Origin: Paratinospora sagittata
Taxonomy: Eukaryota; Streptophyta; Magnoliopsida; Ranunculales; Menispermaceae
Length of the DNA stretch: 64,000 bases
Direction of reading: 5' to 3'
NCBI GenBank assembly: GCA_035771175.1
Contig: CM069612.1
Location: 30,266,150 to 30,330,149, forward strand
A program made the position numbers and the translations under genes. The notes beneath the pieces are model-generated. The model made no database searches. It worked only from the letters and a program-made list of their open reading frames with translations, and was not told where the DNA came from. How positions within the stretch are numbered: position 1 is the stretch's first letter; every line of letters starts with the position of its first letter. Shown one piece after another: positions 11,739 through 22,520 of the stretch.

Positions 11739-14058
11739 CTAATTCTTTGAAGCCCATCTACAAAATTGTAGGAAAACTCCAGCCAAGACAACTGATTTAC
11801 ATATGGTAGAAGATGGAATGCCATAGTTTCCTCTCCTAAAGAACCCTTTCACAAATGGCGAGAAGCTCAACACCACCCAACAACTGCAAATAATCTCCCC
11901 CAACCCTGCTCCTTTCCTATCATGCTTCGGTGAGTTCAGCCTGATCATTAACACTGCCACTATAAATCTAATAAGAACCAAACCAAGAGCAACGAAATGC
12001 ACCAGCACAAGGGTCGTTCCGGGCAAGAAGACCGGGGATTCATCAAATGTGAAGCTTCCTGAATCCGCAATATTGTTGTTTTCTTGATTAGAATTGTCAT
12101 CAGTATCAATAGTATTATTGGTTTGGCGTTTGGGTGTAACCTCGAAGATGGTCTCTGATAATCTTAGAAGCTTGAGAATGACGCTTAATAGCCCGAAGAA
12201 CCATGCTGTTGTAGAGATGATTATGTACATTCTCTGGTTGTTCCACCATGCTCGAGCTGGGAGTCCACAACAGAGGTATTCAATAAGAGCGTAGATGTTA
12301 TAGATGAGGAAAAGAGAGGTTGGGATGAATATGGCTGGTTCTGAAACCTGCAAAACCGGAGCCTTGTTGGAATTCGAAGAACAAAAATGCTAAAACCACC
12401 AAAAAAAAAAAAAAAAAAAAAAAACTAAAGCACCTTGAATCATGTGTTTTTTTTTTTTTGACATTGTAGTTGAAAGTTGTTAGATTGTTTCGAATCAAAC
12501 AATATCGCCTCGAATCATGCATTGACTACGTGATTCGAGACGATTCAACAACTTCTAACTATAATGTTAACAATGTGTGTTCCTCTAGCATTATTATCCT
12601 TTTAGCAATATTGCCTCAAATCATGCATTAATTACGTGATTCGAGGCGATTCAACAACGTCTAACTACAATGTCAATAATGTGTGTTCCTCGAGCATTAT
12701 TACCCTTTTAGCAATATTACCTTGAATCATGTATTGATTACGTGATTCGAGACGATTTAACAACTTTTAACTAAAATATTAACAATGTGTGTTCCTCTAG
12801 CATTATTATCCTTTTTTTTTTTGTTTTTGTACCTTTTATATTCATGCATGTGTTGGCACCAAAGAATTCATGGAATGAGAAGACTAAGACTAACATGACC
12901 TAACCATAAAGTAATAAACAACTCAACCCAAACTCTCCCTTACGTCATGTGGAGAACCAAGAGAGAGATATAAAAAGAAAAATACTAATTATGTAAATAA
13001 AAAACATGCAAATGCTATTAACGAAATTTGAACCCAAGACCTCTTATAAAACTAAAGTTTTAAACTATGTTAGAAACCACTTAATCAAAAAATTATAACT
13101 GTCAAATAAAGGCCCAATAATAGATATCATGCCATCATCAATAATTAGGTTGGAATAGGTTTGGTTTAGAGTCTAATCTAGCTGGGTTATGATTTTCTCA
13201 CCTACTAATGAGAGGTTTAGACAACTCAAACCATGGGCACTCCACACAATGAGGGAAATTTGCATTTTTTGTTAATTAATCAATGTTTCTGAAAACAAAT
13301 CCCTCAATCAATTATTCGGTGCTTTGAGGCCCACAAACAAATGTTGTGAGCCGGGACATGGATTAGGCGAAAAAAGGAAGAGAAATTACCGAGGGCAAAA
13401 AAGATGTGTCGGATATAAGACAATACGCAGGTAGAGCAGCATAGCATAACTCAGGAAGTGACCGCATACCCCAAAGAGTTAAATAAAGATAAGCCAAACA
13501 TTGTCTGAATTGTAGATTTTTGAAGATGGTGCCTAGAATGGGACTGCTAGGCGAGAAGTGAATCTCGAGAAGACCGGTGGCCCACCGCTTCCCTTGGATC
13601 ATGCATGCGGGCCCGTTAGAAGGAGCGCTGCCCAGGAACCCAGGTAAGTCTGGTGTATAGTAAATTGATCTCCACCCTTTCGAGTGTATTCTCAATCCTG
13701 TTTGGACATCCTCTGATGCAGAGCCATACATCCACCCAACCTGCAAAATTTTTAAAATAAAATAAAATAAAATAACTTTTCTTATAAATGAGTTTTTTGA
13801 TTATATACATTCATTAAAATTATGGGTCCATTACTATAATTTTTTTTATTTGTTTATATAGTTGAGAAAAAGTTCTGTTGAGTTAAGTCAATATTAATTA
13901 CTAATTATACACATTTTTTAATTAAAAATTAAAATTAATTGAGGCTCAAATAAATTTTCCTATGGGCTTCCTTTTAGGTGATAATTCAAATATTTCTTTG
14001 TAATATTATAAGTACTGAATTACAGATCATTATAGTAATACCCCTTTAATTTTTTTAA

Positions 14059-14095
<37 letters not shown>

Positions 14096-16685
14096 AGGCA
14101 ATCCTTTTTATTTTTTATTTTCTATTTTCTCTTTAACACTATAGTGAAATAATCTGTTACCTTAGCACCCCACTCAGTATTGGATTCATAGCTTGTATCT
14201 GCAACTTGAATAGCTTCCTTAAGATAACTGGTAATATCAGTTGGACAACACAAGCCTTCATTTAATCCTGACATGCACTCAACTGCCGATTCCACAAGCT
14301 TTGTGGATGACCCAAATATCTTCTTCAGCTCTTCCATTGATTTTCCTACGCATCAGAAGACAATTTATATGTATCTATGTATCAAGCAAGCTGGCTAATT
14401 ATTAAGAAATAGTATTTAAATAATAATAGAACTAATGTAAGCATGCGGTAGCTAAAAATTGATAGTTCTCTCAAGAAAATTATATATATCATTAAGTTTT
14501 ACTTACCATTTGATAAGGTAAAATCTCTTGGTTTGATCGATTCTTCTGGCGATAGCCCGTAAATAACCTTTCTTCGATGAAAGCACCCAGTTCCTGAATA
14601 GAAAGATCCTTGAATCCCTCCTATTCCATGTATCATATACTGCAACAAAATTGGTTTTAAGTAGGAGAACTAGCACAAGTTTTTTTTTTTTTTTTTTTCA
14701 AGATTCTGAGCTGAAATAATAATGAGAAGAAGAGCAGAGTTATTACTTCATGGAAGACAACAAATTGGTTTCCAAATGGATCATCTTTATGACCTCCATA
14801 GAACACTTGTGGGAATTGAACATATCCGCTTTCTTTTTCTTCCTCGGTACCCAGTAAGAAACACATTGCATCAACAACAATCTGTGGATTGTTAGCAAAC
14901 ATGTCGCAGTCTACGTTCAACATGATCGGCGAATTAGTCATCACCCCTGAAACTCTCCCCTGTTCATCAAAATCCTCATCAAAGGTTATTGGACATGTAA
15001 AAGTTGGTTATTAGTCTTTCTATTTTAGATTACTTGGAAAATGTTTTTTTCAGGATTTCGTGCAGGTTATATACCAGAACATTCATGGCGCCGGCCTTGA
15101 AATTGTGTGGATGTTTTGGTTTTTTCTCTCTTGATACATAAACAAGATGTGGCACTCCATCTGCAAGACCTTCCTTGTTCTCCCATAAAATCTACTCAAA
15201 ATACAGGCAAAGAAATTGGAGTTATTGCAGTAGTCGTCTTTACTCCACCAACAACAATGGTATCAAAGTCGATGGTTTGACTGAGACATAATATGCCTTT
15301 AACTAGTGTGGACTCATTTGAGTCCAATTGCTCAGTGTGTGTTGAGGTGGAGTCGGCTCATTGGAGCCCAACTTGCTATGATGAATGGCTGCTTAGATTC
15401 ACTCTAAAATGAAAATTATTGCTTATGTATGGACCAAAAGAATAGTAAAAAAGTTCATCATAGGAGATATAAGAGTAAATATCCTCCTCGTTAGTACCGA
15501 CTGCTAATGCCCCACTAATGGGCCTAGAGGTGGTTAAGTGGGGATAGTATCGGTGCCAGTTGAGATTTAGCCCAACAACAAGGAAAACTTATGATAAATT
15601 TTTTCAATTAGTAAACAAATTTAGGTACTTACCTTAATGATAGTCGGGTGGTTTCTTCGTTCGACTTTGGAGAAAACCTCAGAATTACGGGAAGCAGGAT
15701 TTTGCTCTGCATCTTCAATTTTTTGCTGGAGAAGTTTGTATTCATTCTATATAGAGACACAGATGAAATGCCTGTTAATTTAGACTCTTAAATAAGGTAC
15801 TGTTCTACCCAAAATCAACCATTGAAATATCATATCTCTGTCTTTACTAATTACTGTTAAAAACTTGTTAAGTAAAATTGCCCAAACCAAACCAAACTGC
15901 TTCTCCCAAAAGAATAAAATAAAAGGGTACTTGTAAAAAACAGAGATAATGCAATATCAAGCATCACAAGTCACATATATACCTTCATTTGGGTCCATTC
16001 CCGAAGAAACTCCATAGAGATATCACTGGAGCTTTGAGGCTGATTATCACTGGAAAAATACCGAAAAGGCGCTCTAACTTGAACATTATGCTTCTTACAA
16101 AAAGGAATCCAGAGCTTAGCAAATTGAACTGTTTCAACCAGGGAATAGTAGGTGAGGGGCGAAGCGCCGTCGTCCGAAACATAGCAAGCAAGCTTATTAG
16201 TTGGGTAATCCACAGCCAACAAGGAGAGCAGAGTGTTTACAGTAATAATAGGTGGCTCAAGCACAGGGTCAGCTGTAGTAACAAACATGTCCACTGGTGG
16301 AAGCTCATCAATTCTAATCATTCATCACAAAAAGAAAAAGAAAAAAAAGAAACTCATTAGAACTCATAACTAAAGCAATATAAATAATTAAAATTATTTT
16401 AGTACTTGTATATATTTATAATAAATACCTGTTTTGAAGGTGTTGTGGATGTGCTTTGTGCTTAACAGGGTTCCATTTGTTGCTCATGATGAGGAGCCAG
16501 GTGAATGTGAACCAAGATTCACAGAGGAATGCAAGTAACCAAGTTATGACTATTCCATGGCTTTCGTCGTTGAGATGTCGAAGTCGGTAGAAGAGAAGAG
16601 AAACGAGAAGAAAGAAGATTGTGAGATCTGTTAATCTTTGGAGGGTGTTCTTGAGACAGATTCTTTCATAGAGAGGCGGAGACAT
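11739..16685 (-). CDS. Cellulose synthase-like protein, CslB/CslH clade, copy 1
   Basis: Processive GT2 glycosyltransferase, an integral membrane protein of the Golgi or plasma membrane; the CslB/H product is poorly defined. Nine exons: 16685-16429, 16313-15983, 15746-15633, 15191-15075, 14959-14747, 14639-14507, 14345-14161, 13740-13390, 12347-11739. All have GT-AG borders and compatible phases, giving 769 aa, normal for the clade. Two N-terminal membrane helices lie in exon 1 (about 18-40 and 46-68) with no RING zinc finger. Catalytic motifs are DDG (133-135), DCD (290-292), SED (459-461, usually TED) and QGKRW (499-503). The remaining helices lie in exons 8-9. The start Met opens MSPPLYERI, typical of the clade. 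A TATA box lies about 60 bp upstream. It is intact and a tandem partner of the gene at 30242-22521. Confidence 0.9.
12501..12816. repeat. 106-bp tandem repeat, three units, in intron 8 of Csl copy 1
   Basis: Units start at 12501, 12607 and 12713, each exactly 106 bp apart. Each contains 'cgtgattcgag.cga' and 'aatgtgtgttcctc.agcattatta'. The unit carries the same core as the foldback elements at 2945-3115 and 29320-29465, so a MITE seems to have been tandemly amplified. It ends in a T-run at about 12812-12823. Confidence 0.85.
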
Positions 16686-16744
16686 GGTGAAGAAGAGAAG
16701 AGATAGGCGTTTGATATTCTTCTAGGCTCTTGCTTGTCTTCCTT

Positions 16745-16754
16745 CTTTTATAGT
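16745..16754 (-). promoter_or_regulatory. TATA box of Csl copy 1
   Basis: Minus-strand ACTATAAAAG, about 60 bases before the ATG at 16685. The same motif at the same distance lies before Csl copy 2 (30307-30315), which supports it. Confidence 0.65.
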
Positions 16755-16759
16755 ATTTG

Positions 16760-17549
16760 AGTCGTGAAATCTGAAAATATTAGAATGACATTCATGGTAA
16801 ATATATATTAACAAAAATATATATGGTCATTCATATTTTAGTGAATTGTTAAAAATAATATGTAATGTATGATTTGATATAATCCAATGTTGGTACCGAC
16901 GGTACGTTGATTATATAGTGCATGTATCAACGTCTATATTTTCAATGAGTTCCACGAAACTTGTTTGTATCATGTTGTCAAACTATAGAAGAGGTTGAAA
17001 ATCTTCTACAATTATTTTTGAATTATGATTTATAATTCAAGGTGCATGGAAGGCAACATCTTCATTAGTCTTTTTATCATCAATGTGACTTTTTAACATT
17101 TTTCAAGAAACAACAAAATATTTTTGAATTATGTATTTGGTATATAATTTAATATATAATTCATGAGTTTGATGGCAATATTCTGTCAATATATAATCTG
17201 TCTCATCAATATTTTTCTAAAATTAAAACTCCACTTTTAGTATTTTCTTAAAACAAAACAAATCTCCTTTGGGTACTTTCTAAATAAAACCTCTATGCCC
17301 TTCTTCTAATTACAATGAAGTCATATAAGTTAGATATTAGTTATTTGTATTATTCAATACTATAAAATTTCAAGATATGTTTTCTATTGGATTTTTTTTT
17401 CTTCTTAGCATATAGAGATATATTGAATCTGAAGCTAAAAATGAGAAGGTAAAACATGAGGCCCGCTATAATGTAAGTCAATCAAAACCAGGAGCTCCTA
17501 GGGAGCTTGGGCTGGAGATTGAGTTGGGTACATTGTCCAGCCCAATCTC
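16760..17549. other. Intergenic DNA upstream of Csl copy 1
   Basis: AT-rich with no recognisable gene on either strand. It presumably includes promoter sequence for the minus-strand Csl gene. Confidence 0.4.
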
Positions 17550-17957
17550 TTTAGCACTTCCACTACCTACTCAATTTTCTTTGTCCACCTACTTAAAATA
17601 AAAAATAAAAAATAAAAAATATTTTATGTGAAATTACTATAACAGACATATAAAAACTATCATATCCTTCCTCTCTCTCCTCTCCTTACCTGTCCATTCT
17701 TCAACCCTAAAATCCTAGCTTTAGTTATAAAAATGAGAAAATCTTTATTTTTATAAGTTATAAGTTAAATTTTTTATGTTATTTGTTTATTTATACTCAG
17801 ATCCAGACCCAAAATCATAAAAAAAGAGTTAAAATGAGGTGAAGAAAAAGTTTCAAAACCTTTTTTTTTGTCGATCATAACAACTTGTCCGGCCCTAGTC
17901 GGCCCCAAAATTTAGATGGGTGGATAAAGAGCATTGAGTGGGTGATTTTAGCAGCTC
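17550..17957. mobile_element. MITE-like inverted repeat
   Basis: 'ctttagcacttccactacctactcaattt' near 17550-17578 is the inverted counterpart of 'gcattgagtgggtgattttagcagc' at 17931-17955, and 'tttgtccacc' pairs with 'ggtggataaa'. The interior is AT-rich without an ORF. Outer boundaries are uncertain. Confidence 0.4.
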
Positions 17958-18029
17958 TGAAAATTTATCATGAGTAATATTAGATGGATTGAAATTAACA
18001 CACTAATTGTTATAAATCAAACATTTATT

Positions 18030-18590
18030 GTCAAGCCTGGGTTGCACATAGTGCCCCCTACCCAGGGTAATGAGTACCCCCGTAGGGAATACTCCAGCCG
18101 TTATATACCACATTATATTGTCACATCCCAGTACACAACACACCGCAGCGTCTAGTACCCCTAAGATCATTTGTCCACACTATTCGTGCAACCCAGACGT
18201 GACAAAAAGGCCTTATGATATAAGGCCTTTTTGTCACACCCCGTACCGACGGTGTGATGAGTACCTCATACCGAGCGTACCCCAACCATTATATGCCACA
18301 TAATATTGTCACATCCCAATACACATCACACAACAGCGTTTAGTACCTTCGGGATCATTTGTCCACACTATTCACTGATGGATAATGCAGGGCTTCTCCC
18401 AGATTCGAACTCACAACCTCATAAGGTTTGATTTTGTAATCTGAATAGCCACTGAGTTCAAATGATCCCGGGGTACTAGTCACTGCGGTGTGCTATGTAC
18501 TGAGATGTGACAATATTATGTGATATATAATGGTTGGAGTACGCTCAGTATGAGGTGCCCATCACACCGCCAGTACGGGGTGTGACATTT
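18030..18590. mobile_element. Composite foldback element with a perfect hairpin
   Basis: Two related units. Unit 1 (about 18030-18204) has ends 'cctgggttgcac' and 'gtgcaacccag'. Unit 2 (about 18232-18590) has ends GTCACACCCCGTAC and GTACGGGGTGTGAC. In unit 2 the left arm (18232-18360) and right arm (18453-18590) are inverted copies around a spacer of about 90 bp. Unit 1 repeats the left-arm sequence (for example 'ttgtcacatccca', 'gatcatttgtccacactattc'). No ORF. Possible origin is a foldback or MULE-type MITE. Confidence 0.6.
18199..18237. repeat. Perfect 18-bp hairpin with 3-nt loop
   Basis: GTGACAAAAAGGCCTTAT, then GAT, then the exact reverse complement. It sits at the junction of the two foldback units. 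Confidence 0.95.
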
Positions 18591-18808
18591 ATGACTTTAA
18601 TACACATAAAAACATATTTTTTTTCTAAAAGTAAAGGCATATATTCACATTCTTGAGGAGGCTGTCTCTCTTTCTTTTGGTTAAAAGCACCCACTTTAGT
18701 ATAACACCAAATCTAATAATGTGGAGGACTTCTACATCAAATTCTAGTAATTGGTATGTGATTTCAATTCCTATGACACTTCTCATTTATCATATTGTAC
18801 ATCCACGG

Positions 18809-19415
18809 TATAAGTACAAGAACTAGAGGTTGGAATCAGAGAATGATATTTTGGTGACAGTGATGCAACAAAAGTGAGCGTAAAGATCTATGCAAATACT
18901 TTGAGATTTGTTGCAATGGGAATTGGGAAGTGCCTGAATCCATATTTGAATGAGAAGAACAGTTAGAGGTGTGTGGTCAATGGAAGCAGAACACGAATCA
19001 AACACACAAACCAAACAAATGCAAATAACCCATCAAAGCAAGAACATACAAATTTATCCGTTTGGTGAATGATTACCTATGTCCACTAGAGATAAGAATT
19101 AATTTATTAATGGGGAAGAATCAAATATGTTACAACCTATGTAAAGGCCTAAATCCAAATTCTCTAAAATCCAAAGTGTTCTTACATAATATCTAATTCT
19201 CACACGCTACTCTCGTACCCCAATCAGGCTTTATATAATACAAAAGCATTGGAATTAATTTTCAACACAAACTAAGAAAGTTTCCAATTTAGAGTACTAG
19301 AAAACTAGAAAACTAGGAAATTAATACATAAAAATAGAAATAATCAATTGGGCTCACATAATGGACCGAGCCACAATGTACAAAATAGGAGGTGCAACTA
19401 CAAGTGCAAGAATTT
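18809..19415 (+). pseudogene. STIG1-like pseudogene, split by an insertion
   Basis: 18809-18971 aligns with the cysteine-domain coding DNA of STIG1-like gene 3: 'ataagtacaagaact' against 'ataagtaccctagaact', then 'gagatttgttgcaatggg..', 'gaatccatat', 'atgagaagaa.'. The alignment continues at 19389-19415 with 'ggtgcaactacaagtgcaag'. Large parts of the middle are lost, and the gene 3 codon for a Cys is replaced by a stop-bearing stretch ('aacagttagagg'). A 5-bp insertion after 'caatggga' is also seen at 22386-22440, so the two relics share ancestry. There is no signal peptide or open frame. Confidence 0.7.
18972..19389 (-). mobile_element. Insertion of about 415 bp inside the STIG1 relic, probably a solo Copia or TRIM-type LTR
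   Basis: Bounded by GAGGTG on both sides (18966-18971 and 19389-19394), where the ancestral gene has it once. The insert begins TGTGGTCAATGG on +. It contains 'atttatccgtttggtgaatgattacctatgtccact', a weakened form of a block common in small plant LTR elements. No ORF. Read on minus it ends ...CCATTGACCACA, consistent with an LTR end. The exact left terminus of the LTR is uncertain. Confidence 0.5.
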
Positions 19416-19451
19416 TAAAAAATAAATAAAAATGAGAAAAAAAACACTACA

Positions 19452-20640
19452 TGTAATGACCCACTTTTCGCATATGACGAAGAATGACCAACTTTAGGTC
19501 TTGTGTTTGTATTAAATGTGTATAATTCATATATTTGTGTGCATACAAAATATTTTTAAATGTATTTTAGGGCTATTAGTACCCTAGGTGGGTGCAAGAA
19601 GCACGCTTCTAGGTGGGCCTAATTTTCTTTGATAAAATTGAGTGTTCCAAGTCTTGCTGGAACAAAGTTTTGGAGCCAAATTCCAAGGTTAATTTATGAT
19701 GTTTTAATGTGCTTCATTGCTGGAAATTGGTCTAGTTTATATGTTGTTAATTCATTTACAGTGTACTGATATATTCATTGCAAAGAGTTGATAAGAAATT
19801 TGACTGAGAATTGAGTATGGTATATGAATATAGATGAGGTGTTGATAACGTACTGAAAATTTAGTGTATTTGGTTAATGCTAAGGTAAATTGAATTAATG
19901 ATGAATTTTGACTCATTTGATGAGTAATTGATTAATACGTGTTGCGGGAATGGTTATTTATGTGTGTGCAATGTAATTACATTGAGTTGAATATGAGTGG
20001 AATGATGATTTGTGAACACAATTAAGGAGTTGATGATGTGTAGTACACATTGGTGATTTGGCTACAATCAAGTGTGTTGTGGACTTGGGCAAAATTTTGT
20101 GGTTGTGAGTATTTCTCACCTTAATGCTCCATTTATAGCATTGTATATATATATGAAATTGAATTATTGAATGATATGCATTATATTATATATGTGCATT
20201 TTATTTATGATCATGAGCACGAATTTTATGCACTAGAATGACCTTAGGTATTTAGGATTAAATACCCTGGCGTTGGATTTCTTTCTATTTACCTGTTCTT
20301 TGGGGAAATGTGCCTTGGATTGGTACTCTGTGGAAAGGACTTTCCGAATCACTGAGGAATGTAATGGTAGAAAGATTAGTTAGATAACGTGTTGGTCTGA
20401 ACCCATGGAGCAATGGGGAAAGTGTAAACAATGTTATTCTGATGTGACCTCCTGTTGAGGCTTTTCTACATTTTTATGGAAACGATGCATAATTTTATGT
20501 TTAATTTGGATGCATGTATCGTATATATTTCATTGATGCATTTAAATTTATCAATGTTATTTCAAGTAACAAACATGTTTTACATAAATGCATATGTGGA
20601 GATTACTGTGAAAAATATTCACTGAGCTAGTTGAACTGGT
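19452..20640 (+). mobile_element. Probable decayed Gypsy LTR sequence, + orientation
   Basis: It starts TGTAATGACCCAC, like many Ty3/Gypsy LTRs. It contains LTR-like landmarks such as 'aaataccctggcgttgga', 'ggaaaggactttccga' and 'aatattcactgagctagttgaac' (20610-20634). No coding region. No convincing TSD was found. Confidence 0.4.
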
Positions 20641-21365
20641 CTAGTCTACTGGTCTAGTCTTTTCTTGACATTTAGACTGACTTTGGCAACGTCTGGTGAT
20701 CCTTATCAGGGTCGGTATCACGACGTGCAAGATTAGGACATTCAGTATTACTTGTATAAGCTGATAGCTTTCAATAAGACCAACTAGATCAGTCCCCAGT
20801 TGAGAGGTGAGACACAAAGTCTGCTTAAATACCAATCGCCTAGAGTAGCTCGCTGCCTCCCGTTTACTATTTAAAGTTACCGAGGACAAGACCGAGTCTA
20901 GTTGAGTCAGATTGACTACAAATCCGACATTATAACAGTGCAATACATGAATTCCAAATATACAGGCATAAGTGCGGCAGTATAAACATTGTATGACATA
21001 ATGCAGTGTAAATGAATAGTAGACATAATAATAATTGAATGTAAACTTTAATAAAAGTTATGAAACACGCAAACCTATGTTTCGTTCCCCACCTTCAGAT
21101 AAAAACTTCTTCTTTCAAATCTGGCCCTTTCCTCCAGACAGAATTTCGTTGTACCGCACCGAGAGTCTCAAAAACTAAAAACTCAGAATGAGTGGAAAGA
21201 GAAGGAAAATCACAAGGAGAGTAATTTTGGTGTGAGAAATAAGAATGAGGAGGGTTTCCTTATATAGAGATTTTTTGCGCCTGAACGTTCTGGCATGCCT
21301 GAACGTTCTGGCGTTGTCCAAATAGTAATTTTTTTTTTTTTTTTTGTAAAATACTGAGTATTACA
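20641..21365 (-). mobile_element. Probable Gypsy LTR fragment, minus orientation, with promoter motifs
   Basis: Read on minus it starts TGTAATACTCAG at 21365. It continues through two AGAACGTTCAGG blocks to a TATATAAG box (21266-21259) and a likely transcript leader containing 'ctccttgtgattttcc'. This is the order of an LTR U3-R. It meets the + orientation LTR-like block near 20640, so the two may be an inverted or nested arrangement. The open frame at 20641-20943 has no known domain. Confidence 0.4.
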
Positions 21366-21693
21366 CTTAGGCTTATCTCTCTTGAGTATTCATGAATCAA
21401 GACATTGTTCAAGGCCAAAATGATGAACACCAATTATAGAACTTAATAATGGTTTTGATGAGTCATGTATGTAGCATGTTGACTTGGTTTTCGATCCACT
21501 GTGAGATAGTTCAAGGCATCAAGACCGCTATCTCACTCAAAAATCCGATATGTTTATACTAGGTATGGTTCAAGTCCAAAAGACACCATTAAAGAAGCAT
21601 GACTTATCTAATTTTGCTCTATTCATTCTATTTTTCCATCATTCTCATCAATTTTCACTGTCTTTTTCAAATTTTCACATTAATGTGGGGGAT

Positions 21694-21945
21694 TGTTGGA
21701 AGATATATAGTAGAATGCAAAAATTTTCAGCACGTCTAGAGTCTGGCTCTATAAAGTGAGCGTCATGGCTCTATGCAAACAAGAATTTTGCTAAAATTCT
21801 AGCAAGTAGAGTGTCTTGGCACTATAAAGTAAGTGTTATAGCTCTACACTAATTGAAATTTATACTAAAAATCAGAGAGTCAAGCGTCTAGTGGTAGAAA
21901 GTGAGCGTCACGGCACTAGTGCGATAAATTTGAATTTTCACTGTT
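21694..21945 (+). mobile_element. Possible Copia-type LTR start with internal repeats
   Basis: 'aatgtgggggat' (PPT-like) is followed directly by TGTTGGAAG at 21694, the usual Copia 3' LTR junction. From 21725 a degenerate unit of about 75 bp occurs three times: '(ggc)tctataaagtgagcgtcatggctcta', 'ggcactataaagtaagtgttatagctcta' and 'gtggtagaaagtgagcgtcacggcacta'. The right end is not defined. Confidence 0.35.
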
Positions 21946-22385
21946 TTAATGTAATTTTTCTTCATCCTTTTTGCAAGAACACGTCTGCACAAAGGGATTT
22001 CCTTCATTGTTGCTGTGAATCTAATTATTTAAACTCATCAATTTTTTCAAAATAGATGAAATTTTGTCAAGATTTTTCTCTCTTTTTACTTGCTCTGTCA
22101 AGCAAAGTATTTACATTCCTACGTATAGATATCCTAATGAGATCCCCACGTTAGAAAGAAAATAAAAATGAATATATTAAATTTGAGGCCAGAAATTCCA
22201 AGGGAAAACATGATAATGCAAGACAATAAAACTTATTACTTTGCAGAGGCAGAACCTAGGGAGACAGTATTTGCTTGCACTGGTACAACAAATGCCATAA
22301 CATGAGGAGTGACGTATGCCATGGTGTTTGACCATACAGAATGAAATTATGATGTCGTCATAAATACTCTTTAAGATTTATTCAA

Positions 22386-22440
22386 AGTACTTCAAGATTT
22401 GTTACAATGGGATTGAGGAAGCGCGTGAATCCACGTTGAT
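22386..22440 (+). pseudogene. STIG1-like gene relic
   Basis: 'agtacttcaagatttgttacaatggg' and 'gcgtgaatccacgttga' match the STIG1-like gene 3 DNA around 10648-10698. It has the same small insertion as the relic at 18809. It lies about 80 bases beyond the stop of Csl copy 2, on the opposite strand. This mirrors gene 3 and Csl copy 1 (stop-to-stop gap 963 bp). Confidence 0.6.
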
Positions 22441-22520
22441 CCACATTATTCTACTGATGTTATTTTAACATTTCCCATGTAAATAACATTCCACCCCATG
22501 AAGAAGCTACAAATTATTAA

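Noticed and set aside
15989..16360. Plus-strand ORF of 123 codons, with a relative at 29381-29953
   Set aside because: It is the antisense shadow of Csl exon 2. The splice-consistent, motif-bearing frame is on minus.
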